Shown: piece after piece, positions 11,582 to 23,200 of the stretch | Layout: the number at the start of each line of letters is the position of its first letter | Position numbering within the stretch: the stretch's first letter is position 1 | Assembly (NCBI GenBank): GCA_951799445.1 | Contig: OX637290.1 | Location: 25,476,987 to 25,540,986 of the forward strand | DNA length: 64,000 bases | Source of the DNA: Pseudisothecium myosuroides | Lineage: Eukaryota; Streptophyta; Bryopsida; Hypnales; Lembophyllaceae | Direction of reading: 5' to 3' | Program-made: the position numbers and the translations under genes | The notes under the pieces: model-generated | Database searches by the model: none | What the model was told of the DNA's origin: nothing | What the model saw: only the letters and a program-made list of their open reading frames with translations

Positions 11582-12604
11582 CGTTCCACAGGACGCAATT
11601 CTAACACGCAATTCTGCTCATACGTGCACTACCGTGATCGTTTTCTCTAATATGACTCAATTTTGTAACGTCGACGTAAACCCTAATCCACATGATGGAA
11701 AAACTGCACTGCTAAACGGCCGCTTGAGTAGTAAGTGAAACGTAAATGAAGTGGAGCAAGGGCCGTGTATGCGTCAATTGTTATTCTAAGATCGAAGAAA
11801 TTCTGTCAAGAACAATGGCATTTCATTCGCGAATTTCCTATACCCTCTGTTCTCAATTCACACCTATCGTTTCAGAGACTGAACTCCAGTGTCTCTCAGA
11901 AGTAATTTTACGAATCATACATATACACGCCGTTACTGCCCAAACCGAAGTCAAAAGGACGGGATCATGATGAGTTTCGCAACTGTAGCGCCAGCAGCTT
12001 GAATGCCGACGTCCTTGACCTAATTTCCTGGCAATCACATGAGCAAACTTAAAGAATAAGAACTGATGAGGACTTGGCTCCCTGTGCTGAAAAGGTCGCC
12101 ACAGCTCACCGCGTGTATGAGACAATGCTAAAAGTAGCAGAATAGACGAAGAGATTAACACAAATCGGTAGAGCACTTTGAATTGTGAAACATGCCTCCA
12201 ATTTACACAAACAACAGGAATGATGCATCTGTGAAACAAACCGGCAAGGTACGAAATTGAAAATATCAACTCTACGGAAACCTATGCCGATATTACGCAC
12301 CTGTGTTTCTCCCATGAACCAAGGAGAAGAGACTGAGATGAGACAACCCTAACCATGAACAAACCAATACCAATACAAAAACAGAGCCTTGACCAACGTA
12401 ATGCTCAAGCGCGATAAACAATGTCCATCTTCAGATTGAAAGTCTCAAAAGTTTATAAAAAATGCGGAGAGCAACATCCTCCCAATGCGTCACCAACAAG
12501 AAGGCCTCCAACGAAACCCTCGATATGCGTTTCCACTCAAGGAAACGTCAAAAGAATGGCTCAACCCTGAGCACTACGCTAAACATATCTCCTACTTGTT
12601 ATTC
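11582..12604. other. Spacer between KdsA and RAMP4
   Basis: Contains the KdsA promoter side and the RAMP4 3' untranslated side, since both genes are on the minus strand. Short frames on both strands here have no recognisable product. Confidence 0.5.
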
Positions 12605-12811
12605 TCACGCCATGCCGCCACTGGTAGCAGACCGAAAGATCTGAATTAAAGACGATCCCACAACGACGAACACGAACAGGCCCAGAACCATGGGTCCCAC
12701 AGGGTACTGACTCTTCTTCTTCAGCGTCGTCTCCGGAACATTACCCCTCCTGTGCACGTTCTTCTGGAACTTGGCGCTCTTCTTGTCAGCCACCCTCTTG
12801 GAGGTCGTCAT
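12605..12811 (-). CDS. RAMP4/SERP1-like ribosome-associated ER membrane protein
   Basis: 68-residue tail-anchored protein of the RAMP4 (stress-associated endoplasmic reticulum protein, SERP1) family, which associates with the Sec61 translocon and stabilises membrane proteins under ER stress. It has a basic N-terminal half (MTTSKRVADKKSAKFQKNV then HRRGNVPETT and KKKSQYPVGP). A single hydrophobic segment follows at about residues 41-59 (MVLGLFVFVVVGSSLIQIF). Length and layout match plant family members (about 68 residues). Single exon, ATG at 12811. A pentanucleotide repeat lies about 60 bp upstream of the start. Intact. Confidence 0.95.
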   Translation of the reverse strand: MTTSKRVADKKSAKFQKNVHRRGNVPETTLKKKSQYPVGPMVLGLFVFVVVGSSLIQIFRSATSGGMA

Positions 12812-12870
12812 CTTGGCAGCAACCGCTACGGTAGTGTCACGAAGCTCAAAAGAAGTCGACCTTCTCCGAC

Positions 12871-12905
12871 GCGATACGATGCGATGCGATGCGATGCGAT
12901 GCGAT
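12871..12905. repeat. (GCGAT)n microsatellite in RAMP4 leader/promoter
   Basis: About seven GCGAT/ACGAT units, 60-95 bp upstream of the RAMP4 start codon. Confidence 0.9.
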
Positions 12906-13189
12906 CAAGCCAGACGCTTGGTTCTCGATGATTCTCTCCAAGAAAAAAGCAGCGAACTCGGTTGCTTATACGGAATGTGAGGTAAGGTAGTGCTCGTGCG
13001 AATTTTCAGTTCGTTGTTCTCCGATTGTGCGACGAAGATCTGGAACTTGTGGAATGGTGAAGAATGGGAGGGGAGAGAGGGTCTTTGAGGAAGGAGAGGA
13101 CGCGGAGGCAGAGTCCAAGTAGGCGACTATGTGATCTGACGCGGAGCCAGGGGTCGTGGCCAATGAGAGGGCTCTCACGCGTTTGTCAA

Positions 13190-13790
13190 GGGTCCCAATG
13201 AGGGCTTGGACCCTTGAACGCCGGGCTGGTGACCATGGAAATTATCTCTTTCGACAATGTATGACATCCGTCAGCTCTTTCCATACCTTAAGTTTGGCCG
13301 TTTGTTTGTTTTGTTACGTTGAGATCTCCCGGTTTGTGCGTCCCTCGGTGTCATGTTTGGTATTGTCAGAAAGCCCTTGGTGAGGAGGGGTGCACGGATT
13401 TATTTCATGGTTTTTGGACCTAGGATGTGAAAGTTATTGAATTTCAAAGTTGTTATGAGTTAAAAACGTAGAAAATTATTTTTACTTTTGTTTTGATTAT
13501 GGCAACAGCACAGGGCACACTAGTCTACTTTGAAAAAAACAAAAGTGCTCACTGGAGGTCAAACTAATGTTCGTGATCTCTCCATTCCACACAGAATTTC
13601 GAGGATGAATAGTTGCAATTCCGTCCTACACAAAATGATTCTTTCTCATTCATTGACCACAAAATGGTTGTGGCGTCGTTTATGGGTTAAATTCACTTTC
13701 ATGAGATTGCCTAACAGTCAAAGATTTCAAAGTCCAAGTGGAAATATTATAGTAGTTTTAATTGGTCTTTTTTCCTAGCAAAACTATTAC
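13190..13790. repeat. Dispersed repeat related to 55480-56690
   Basis: Blocks shared with the second locus: GAACGCCGGGCTGGTGACC / AAACGACGGGCTCATAACC, TTGAGATCTCCCG, GGCAAC.GCACAGGGCAC, AAAGTGCTCACTGGAGGTCA and GATGAATAGTTGCA. The order of blocks differs between the loci, so one has been rearranged. No gene seen. Confidence 0.7.
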
Positions 13791-13881
13791 TTTGAATGAG
13801 GAAAGTCCTGGCAAACTCTAATTTAAGGAATACAAATGAAAGCAAAACATGGCAATAATAGAAAGTAGCAAACAACAATGA

Positions 13882-13980
13882 TGGCAAAGTGGTACTCTTA
13901 AGGTGGCAAAGTGGTGTTTGTAAGGCAAATCCCTTGTTTTTCCAATTGTCCAAGTTAGGGGTTCAAATCCTCTAATGGCG
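13882..13980 (+). repeat. tRNA-like Pol III promoter elements (possible SINE head or tRNA relic)
   Basis: A-box consensus TGGCAAAGTGG occurs at 13904-13914 (and again at 13882-13892). B-box GGTTCAAATCC is at 13960-13970, 45 nt downstream. The B-box sits in a fair T-arm (AGGGG/CCTCT). The flanking acceptor arms do not pair, so this is not a functional tRNA gene. Confidence 0.45.
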
Positions 13981-14637
13981 AACTACAATAGACAACCACA
14001 AATTGGTGCCAAGGTGGCAAACTTGGGCCATTTTTCACTTGATATTTACATAGGGGGTTCGGCTAATTTTAATTTTTAGGTGCAATGTAGCACCATGAAG
14101 CGAAATTCAAAGGCATTGGTTCCAATAGCCAATTTGTTTTAGGCAAAGTAAATGACACTTTTTAGCACATTCCCTATAGCTGAACAATCTCTATTCTTCT
14201 TCTAAATTCATTCTCCACTCAATTTTAACAATGGAAAACAATTATCAAGTCTCACTTATTTTGGCATAAACCACCTAATTTTTAGGCATAATCTTGAAGG
14301 CTTTCTCTATTCACAAACATGTTGTGAAGAACAATCATAAATAAAATTGATATCTTTTTAGCTTTGGATCCCCTTTCAATGCCTCCCTATCATATCAAAT
14401 TGCCTTTTATTTTTATATTAATCACTTAAGGACTAGAAGATAGTTCACATTTCCAAAATTGGGTAGATGTATTATAAAATACAATTTAGAAGAATAATTT
14501 AATCAAAAAATAGTTGTAAAATATAGTCTATAGATCATATCCATAGCATAAAATCAACTAATAGACAAACCAATACTTTTCAATATTATTTAAAGCCAAA
14601 AATAAAAAATGCCTTCTACTTTTACAAACAAACCCGA

Positions 14638-17250
14638 GTACAAATTTGGAACTTTTTCATTCAATCACCCATACCATTAGCATCAATGGGCAAATTACAA
14701 AAGTTGAAACAGATAGATAGATACTCTAGTCTTTGAAGAAGGCCGGCGTGAATAAAGTGTCTGTTCGTAATGACAATGAGCCAGTGTCCACCAAATCAAG
14801 GGCCATTGATGCAAAACTACTCTTCCCTTTCGAGAATAGACACTTTAGTTACCAGTAACAAGTTTAAACGTAACTAGGATTAAAGCTGTTGGATGGGTAT
14901 GGATTATAAGTGTACCGGTAATGTGTAGTGGTGGTGTGTCACTAAGTTATGAGTTCAGAGGTTGGTTGGAGAGGAACTAAATGTCACAATTATGTGGTCA
15001 GGGTTCAACTCCCGTCGGGTCCATTGAGCAACGACGTGATAGACATGGTGTTGCTAGTAAGTGATCATTAGGCATGAAAGTTGTTTCAACCAGCCGGCCC
15101 CATCTTACCTACCTGAGACAAGTGCTTACATTTGGTTTAACATGAATAAATAGTGATCTTCATCACTATCCCTTCTTCTTTTTGTTTTGTGTTTGCTTTA
15201 TACAGTTATTATTATATTGGGAGTGGTTGATTGTTTTCTATTTTTCTTTTTATGTAGAATGATTGATCCGGCATATAGTATGGCAATGGTGTTGATTGCT
15301 TTAAAAGCGTGTTTTAGAGCGATTTCGGGTAATTTGAGTTACTTTGGTTTCAAGGATTTTCATTGAAGCAATATGTGTTGTTCTTCTAGCTCCTGTTGTA
15401 ATGACATTGAGTGGGTCACATTCCACCTTTGGGCCATGATGCTATTTATTAGAGTTTGATATTTTTGAATTTTATTATCTATTGTTATTTGCAAGAATCT
15501 GTCATTAGAATATGTAAATTCTATTAATTGTATTATGAGATTGTTATCTGGGTTAGTTGGTGGATTGTTTTGGTAGGGGAGTCCTTTAACACATAGGATA
15601 TCCGGTTTGAATCTAACGTTGTAGTGACATCTTTGTCTTTCACAAGAGCAAGGTAGCAGCCATGAGGGGACTGTATTTTTTGGTAGGTTGTTGTTGATTG
15701 TTCTTGCATTCATGAGAGTATAGTGTCTAGTGTTTTTGGTGGATAGGATTAGCTTTCTCAGTTGCTTTGTTATGTCTTTTGACTTGGAGGGCGTGAATAT
15801 GGTATTGCTTGCATTTTAGGAGTCCATGGAGCCATATATCTACGTCATAGCAGTTACATATGAGGCATATGATGGATGGAAATCTTCCTATGCCAAAAAA
15901 TAGTTGTTTTCTAACATTTCCCATGTATTGGCCGGTGTGGAATTTTAATAAGCTTATTTTTTGTGAGTCTGTTATTTCAGGGTTAGACCAGACTTCATTA
16001 GAAAGGTCTTCATCTATATCAGGATTAAGTGTCCACTTGCTAATGTTAGGGAATCGTTGTGCCATTATTTCTAGGTTTTTATTTTTAGGTTCTTACAAAA
16101 GTTAATATAACAACATGTAATACATTACTATGGAAGTGCCAAGAAAAAATTAGTTTTTATATGAAAGAAAATTAATTTCAAAGTTAGCTATGTTAAAACT
16201 CAGTTTTGTATGCTATAATTTGGACTACTTTATATTGTGTCAAATTTTTTTTTAACTCCAAATTTTTTTTTGGGCCTTAGCATTTTAGTATACATCATTT
16301 CAGATTGTTGTATACAAAATTTGAAAGAAATTGACATTTATAGAATTTAAAATATCAACAATTTGACAAACATGCAAATAATGTTGGTTCTCACAATATT
16401 TGAAGTTTTTTTGGAGCTGAGAGTATGGGATTGCATTAGATATTGTAGAGAGAGTACAGTTTGCAGCATGGACCATTGTTAATCTTAATGCCCTTGCATT
16501 TGAAATATTTGTTAAAATGGACAATTTGTTTAATATATATTTCATAGCCGTACAATTCATTTTTAGGTTCAATTTTTTTGTTCAAGGACTTGAGTTCATG
16601 ATGCACGTGATTGATCCAACAAATCCAAAAAAATTTAAAACATCATTATTAATACCATAAAAAAACTGCCAATTTTATGAAGGCCAGTGTAATTTTTGGC
16701 AATTTTCAATCTTTTGATGGTATTAACAATGATATATTTTAAATTTTTTTGGATTTATTGGATCAACAAATATTTCAAATGCAAGGGCATTAAGATATAA
16801 CAATGGTCCATGCTGCAAACTATACTCTCTCTACAATATCTAATGCAATCCCATACTCTCAACTCCAAAAAAAACTTCAAATATTGTGAGAACCAACATC
16901 ATTTGCATGTTTGTCAAATTGTTGATATTTTAAATTCTATAAATGTCAATTTCCTTCAAATTTTTTACACAACAATCTGAAATGAATACCAACATGCTAA
17001 GGCACAAAAAAAAAATTGGAGTTTTAAAAAAAAATTGACACAATATAAAGTAGTTCCAAAATATAGCATATAAAATTGAGTTTTAACATAGCTAACTTTG
17101 AAATTAATTTTCTTTCACATAACAACTAATTTTTTCTTGACACTTCCATAGTAATGTGTTACATGTTGTTATATCAACTTTTGTAATTTGCCCATTGATG
17201 CTAATGATATGGGTGATTGAATGAAAAAGTTCCAAATTTGTATTCAATTT
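14638..17250. repeat. Large foldback (inverted repeat) element, left arm interrupted
   Basis: The left arm (14638-14705 plus 16093-about 16690) is the reverse complement of the right arm (about 16691-17250). The outer pair is ACAAATTTGGAACTTTTTCA against TGAAAAAGTTCCAAATTTGT. The inner pair includes the TATTAATACCAT/ATGGTATTAAC region. Removing the inserted retrotransposon gives arms of about 600 bp around a very short loop. No protein is encoded by the arms; a transcript would be one long hairpin. Confidence 0.88.
14706..16092 (-). mobile_element. 5'-truncated non-LTR retrotransposon (LINE) insertion with 11-bp TSD
   Basis: TTACAAAAGTT is duplicated at 14695-14705 and 16093-16103, flanking 1387 bp that interrupt the left arm of a foldback repeat. 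On the minus strand the element opens directly into coding sequence, as expected for 5' truncation, and ends in a (TATC)n tail (14710-14722). It encodes the C-terminal end of a reverse-transcriptase polyprotein in two pieces (15727-16092 and 15360-15713) separated by a stop and a frameshift. Features in order: KWTLNPD...LLKFHTGQYM, a CCHC finger (CLIC...HGLLKC), an RHNKA motif, KPDILC and IEFTYSNDRF. CCHC, then RHN, then PD...E is the order seen in LINEs with a restriction-like endonuclease. A TA-box-like GGTTCAACTCC (15002-15012, plus strand) lies in its 3' untranslated part. Dead copy. Confidence 0.85.
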
Positions 17251-18059
17251 TGTTTGTTAGTGTAAAGTCAATTGTTGAATGCATATTTATGATTTTCACA
17301 CAAAAATATTTTTTTAATTTCAAAAGGTTAAATTTTAATTATAGTGATTTATGAAGATTTTTATTTAATTTTTTTATTCAAGTCATTTTTAAGGGGCATT
17401 TTTGGAACTGAATTTTTTTTTTAAAGTCAAACCTATCAATACCTTATTTTCAAAACAAAGTCTTTAGAATCTATATCATACAAATCTTAAAGAGCATCTT
17501 TGCTCCTTGATCCTCACACTACAACTATTCTTGTACCTTGGAGTATGATGGTACGATTTAGGAGACAAACTTTAGTTATAATAAAGAGATATATATTTTT
17601 TAAAATTTGGGCATACATCACCCCAATCTTGAATTGTCTTCAACGTGAATTTTGAATTTTTTTGAATTTTTTTTGATAAAGAAAGATGTGCGTATAGATG
17701 ATTCCTAAATATCTCCGCAATCAAATTTTGGAAATTCATCACCTATTGTTTTCAATAAATAATCATCTAAAACCATGAAAGTTGACTTAAAAATTCACCA
17801 AAAATGGAATTTTGATTTTACAAAATTGAAATTTGGTAAACTTGATTGAGATTGTGTAAAAATATAATGATAATTGTATATGACAAAAAGTAACAGTTAT
17901 ATTTTGCATTATGCATGCAATATGAAGACTTATTTCTAAGCATTGTACACTTGTATAGTCAGGTTTAATAATCTTACAAATTTTTCTTCCCAAGCAAATT
18001 CAGCTAGCAAAAGTCCATGAACTTCAAGATGCTCTTATATGCTAAAAATGCTCAAAACT
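17251..18059. other. AT-rich spacer, no gene
   Basis: Strongly AT-rich with long homopolymer runs. No recognisable coding sequence or repeat partner identified. Confidence 0.6.
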
Positions 18060-19265
18060 AAAATTTCAATGAATTTCTAAGAATTTAATCAATTTCTTGA
18101 CCAGCTCATGCAATCATCTTCACAAATACTAGTAATGCTGAAAATGGCACCATGATCTGCATTATGTTCACCCAAGTATTCACCACAGTGTGCTACTGTG
18201 AGAAAAAAAACAGTGGTCATGTAAGCACCAAGAATACTTTCTGTTTTGGGGGTTACGAAACAGTAAAAATTGAACCTTCCATGTTCCACAACCTCGTCTC
18301 ACAATTCTATAAGGCATATGTTCCACAAGCCAAAGTCGTTGTTTCCTAAGGTTGGATTGTTCCTCAAGAGGTCTGGTTATAAACTACCGGTAATTTCTTT
18401 GGCACTAGGTCTTATAGGAAGATGCAATGGAACTAGGCTCACCCCAAGATGGGAATTTTTGCTTGAGATCTCAGGCTTCCCACTTTTGGTGTTCTTGGTG
18501 CCTGGTTGTCTTGTTGTGGTGATCTGTTGCCTTTTAGTTTAAATTCAAAAAGTGTAAGTTTTTTTGCCGGGGACTTTGTTGATGTACCGTTTCCCTTATC
18601 AGTGGAAATTGTCCATTTATTTAAAAAAAAGAAAAAAAGTTGTTGTTTCCTTTTACTTTTGTTGATCTTTATCAAGCAGAAAATGTACAGGGTTTCAGTA
18701 AAGCCCAGCTCCTTCAGGACCTGGAAGACAGAATCAAATACAGGAAAGATGGAATCTATCCCACAAGGAGCGTGAGTGCGTGACCAATACTGTTTCTACC
18801 CTACAATACTGTAGTGTTTCTTGTCCATAGGGCTGGGAAGGGTTTCAGGCGTGCCTTGGGTCGCCGGCAACCAGTCCTCCTGCTGCTTTTGATCAATGCG
18901 CACTCATCAATCGTGCCTTCTTTCAAAATAGTTCGTCGATAGACAGATGTCGCTTGCTGCTGCTGAGTGGCAAGGACGCTTAGTCCACTGCAGGAGGGGT
19001 TGAATCGGCTGCTCGGAAAGAAGTCGGCAGGATTTCTTGGATTCACGCTGGTGGCGTTTGCAGACGACGGGACGAGGCGCTCGCCATCGCTTCCTGCTCG
19101 CGGTGAGTGGCACCTTTGCTGGACTTCTCTTCTTGGGCGGAGTGGTGACTTTGTCTGCTTGGCACTCAGTCTGAGGTTTGGTGAGTTTCTCAGTCCTACT
19201 TGACCCTGGAGAACCCTCCATCTCTCCGTCTTCGATTCTTTTGTTGTTTTCTCCGGTTCTTTTGA
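18060..19265 (+). promoter_or_regulatory. TNL copy 1 upstream module (M2)
   Basis: Aligns with M1 and M3, interrupted by a SINE-like insertion. It lies 1-2 kb upstream of the TNL start and is probably promoter or 5' leader. It contains a palindrome-like CTACAATACTGTAG. All three module copies also keep a gap-free 60-codon minus-strand frame (start near 19221, MEGSPGSSRTEK...RWRAPRPV) whose coding status is unproven. Confidence 0.55.
18348..18641 (+). mobile_element. SINE-like retroposon with 10-bp TSD and A-rich tail
   Basis: GTTGTTTCCT is repeated at 18338-18347 and 18642-18651. The second copy follows an A-rich tail (about 18621-18640). The 294-bp insert is absent from the paralogous site in block copy 2 (about 42644-42656, GTCGCTGTTTCCTATTGC). 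An imperfect A-box-like CTCAAGAGGT and a B-box-like GCTTGAGATCTC occur inside, but their spacing (about 100 nt) is long. TSD, tail and empty site make retroposition secure; assignment to a SINE family is tentative. Confidence 0.82.
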
Positions 19266-20253
19266 AGTTTTCTTTTCAATGCCTGTAGATATGGAAATCA
19301 TTTAATGTTGGAAATTTTGGCTCTTTGGGCACTCATGGTTAGTGAAGGTTGGCTCTGACTTTTGTGTCCATTGTGGCTGCATTTTCCTTGCTTCTTTGCC
19401 TGACTAATGGAACGCGGTTTATCGAGTTACAGGTGGAATTTGATTCGGAGGGAAGAGGTTCCTGCAGATCTCGCGTAAGACCCGAAGCGAATCTTCCTTC
19501 ATCTATTCTACATTCCGTGTGTGCTTACGATTGGGCATCCATCCCTCGCTACCTCCAGAATGTTCGTTTGAAACGCGCGAAGTGTATCAAATGAAGCCTA
19601 GCATCATAACAGCAACTCACGGTTTCTTGGGGTGTTGACTAAGCCAGACACTGGCTGAAGGTATGTGCTCGATATTTGAGTGCACATGAGTATTATTATT
19701 TGAATATTAGCCTGTGTCGCAGCCGGACTCCAGGGCTCGGTTATTTAATCCATCCTGTCCTGTTGCTTCTGATCCTTTGCGCTCATTTCCTGAACTTGCA
19801 CCGCTCACCTTTCGTTGTGAGAGCCGCCCTTCTTGATATGGAATGGTGCGACACCGTCAAAGAAGATCACATCCATATCAGACACACTGGTTTCTTCTTG
19901 TAACTTGAGAAGAATCGTTCGTGTGCCCTGGTCTGAATCTTGTGCGTGCGCAGTCTAAAGAAGAACGGAAACCGGTCCATGGAAGAGATTTGTGTGAATC
20001 TTGAAAGGAAATTGTTGCTGTTGAGAGGGAGGGTGGGGGTAATCTTGAATTGGTTTTAATGAATCTCGTTCAGTTTTTCATATGACACCTTAGAGTTGTG
20101 TCATCTGTGCCTTGAGAGCATTGAGCATTCAGGATGCCCATGATTCTCCAGCTAGTTGAAAGCATGGAAGACCTGGAGGAGACCGACAACCCCGAGTGAC
20201 TCTTAAGTCATCTAATGCCATGGCTCTGTTTTTGACATGCAGCGATTTGAAGC

Positions 20254-23200
20254 ATGGAACAGGGGAGCACTAGCCTGTCTACAAGCGATTGCAATGACTC
20301 TGGGTTAGTAGTAACTTTGATTTGTGATTTCTTGCATCATTGCTCATCTCAAGAAGTAGGAATTCATTTGGACTCATTTGATCTTAACAGCCAATGTCGT
20401 GATTGCTACATGTATAGTTTTCAACCTGGATTATGGCATAACGTTTAGTTTTTCTTTGAACATTAGTTGATTGGCTGGGAATTTCATATGTGTGGATAGG
20501 AATCACACTTTACAAGCCAAGCATAAGGTGTTTTTGAGCCACAGTGGTGCTCAGAAAGGGTTTGTGGAACAGTTGTGTGTGGACTTGGAGAGATGTGACC
20601 GGCATCCTTTTTTTGACAAGCGTCAGGATTGCTTGCCCATTGGAGAGGATTTTCCAAGGCTCATCTTTAAAGCTATTGAACAATGTGAAGTTGGGGTGGT
20701 GATTCTATCGGAGGAATTCTTCACTTCCAAATGGCCCATGTTGGAGTTAGTGGCAATGTCAAATGTCAAAAAGAGGAAGCCAAGCTTCAAAATATTGCTG
20801 ATACTTCTTGGCATTTCACTTGCACAATGTCGTGATGTAAATAACCATAAGAGATGGTTATCATTGTGGCATATTTGGGCAGCAACTGATAGTAGGATTG
20901 ATGTGGAAGATTGGGCCCATGCCTTGCGATTGTTTGGTCCAACGAATGCGTTGAAGTGCAACTTTGAGTTGGGAGAAGTGAAATTTCGAGAAGAGATAGT
21001 CAAAGCGATTTGTACATTGGTTCCCGCAAGGACACGGCTTGCAGATTCCCATATTCAAGGGAGGTCACATTTATGCAAGGTGTGTGTAAACTCCAATGAT
21101 TCAAGTTGCTTTATCCATGTACTTATTTCCATAGCATGGAGATGCTTTTTGTTGCAAATTAATTGTGATGTCATTGGGATAATTAGAAGTTTCTTTTTGT
21201 GTTGGTGATGATGAATTGTTTAGTGCAAGTTTTCATGGCTTTTGATCCATTTCTACTTGTCTTGATCGCCCTCTAGGTGATACATGAAAAGATCAAGCAC
21301 TCAAAGCTCTCTTCACTTTATGGGGTGCATGTAGTAGGCTTATATGGAGTTGGTGGTATTGGAAAAACCACCCTTTGCAAGGCCATGTGTAATGATTTCT
21401 TGGAGGAGTGTTGTGGCAAAGTTGCTCATGTGGAGTTGGGAAGTCAAAGTGAAGAAGCCTTGTTGAAAGAGGTGCTGAGAAGGTTGACGAACATGAATGT
21501 TGACTATTTGGGTGCCATGAATGTGGATGAGGTGAGATAGGAATTGTGAGATTTTTGAAGCACAAATGGTTTTTTGGATATCGAATATTTGAATTTTAGT
21601 TGAGTTTGAGTAGATTGAGCCTATCGTGTGTTTCCATGTGCATGTGATTGTAATTTGTTGTACTAATGGTGGATTGGTTATAAATGTGCAGTATTGTGAC
21701 CGCTTGATGAGAGATGTGATGAATATCAAAGTGTTCTTGACAATCGACAATGTGTCAAGTGCAACATTCAAGCAAGCTTTGACTCTTCTTCGAGCAAACT
21801 ATGGGCCTGGAAGTGTTGTGCTTGTGACAGCACATTCTTTGATTGAACTATTGTCTTTGAGGATGGATGCAAGTGAATGCATGGAAATGCCAGAGTTGGA
21901 GATGGAGGAAGCTAGGTCTATATTCCTTTTTCATGTTGCATGCATCCCTTCCAGTTCCTTGATCAACAAGGATAACCATAAGTTGATCTCATCGTGCATT
22001 GGATGATGCTATTTTGAGAAAGGTGATGGCATTGGTTATCACTACCATCCATTGGCGTTGCAAACCTTGGGTGAGCAATTGGGTTGTGATGGGTTCAATC
22101 AAGAAAGATGGTTGTCCCTCTTGTATAAAATTGACTTTTTGAACCCTTTTGGAGAGCGTGAACATCCTATTTTCTCCATCTTGAGAAGAAGCTTTGATGC
22201 ATTGAATCCCCAAGACCAACTTCTCTTCATGGATGTGGCCCTATTTGCACCCTACGATCAGTCATCCTATATTGTTTCAATGAAGTGAAACACTTTTGAA
22301 TGGTTTGCTATGGTACATGGATTACCTGTGAAATGTGTAATAGAACAGGTGAGTATTCTTGAAATTCTTACATGGTTGTCATTCTTTGTTTCGTTGATGA
22401 GAAGTATAGTGGAGCAAATTTTTCTTATATAGAAATCCGAATTCATGACTTTTGCAAGTATTGTGGTTGAAACTTGGACATGTTTGTCAATTTTTCCAAA
22501 TTGAGGGTTGTTACCTTAAGGGTCTCCAATTCGGGATGGATGTATACTTGCAATCTTAGTTGTCTCTCCACCTGCTCTATGTATTGAATAGATAGGCATC
22601 CTCAAGGGCTTCAGTTTGTGGTTGATATGTTGCTGTCCTAAGCTCCATCCGTAGAGCTCTGGTGTTTAGGATAGATTTGAATCTGAGATATTTATAAGAT
22701 TGTTGTAATTCCTGTAGTGAAGTGTTTGAAACCCCATTCCATTCCTAGTTGACATTTCATGCTCCAATTTTATGGAATTAGGCTGATGTAACAAATATGG
22801 TTGTTTATTTTTTTGGAGCAAGATGAGGACCTTGAACGGTACGCTCTGCTTTTGACAGGTTTTGTTTTTTTCATTTGCTTGCAGTTGGAAAACTTGAAGA
22901 GGAAATCGCTGCTGGAAAATCTTGGCGATGGGCTCAGTAGAGTCGGCATGCATGACCTATGGCGTGAGTTTGCAAGATTGGAGACCAAAGCTGCGGAGTT
23001 TGAGAAAAGACAATGGATGTTTGAGTGGGACGAGTACAATACGTTTGAAGAAGGCAATGTTTCCAATGGTGTTCTGAGGCGGATGTTTTTCCTTGATAAG
23101 GGAGTTACAAAGCTGGAGGATGTGAGTTTTCTTTGTTTCCCGAGCGTGATGGTTTTGAAGCTCAGTACAAACTTTGCAAGTGTACAGGAGCTGGATCTAA

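Noticed and set aside
11582..11611. Ten extra N-terminal residues for KdsA
   Set aside because: They depend on a TTG start; the ATG at 11581 gives the usual family length.
15360..16065. Host gene on the minus strand at 15.4-16.1 kb
   Set aside because: The peptide pieces match a reverse-transcriptase C-terminus, are frameshifted, and sit between an 11-bp target duplication.
22801..22884. Extension of the TNL LRR exon upstream to 22801
   Set aside because: It lies in intron 4. A TTTGCTTGCAG acceptor precedes 22885, and copy 2 has the same acceptor before 46849.
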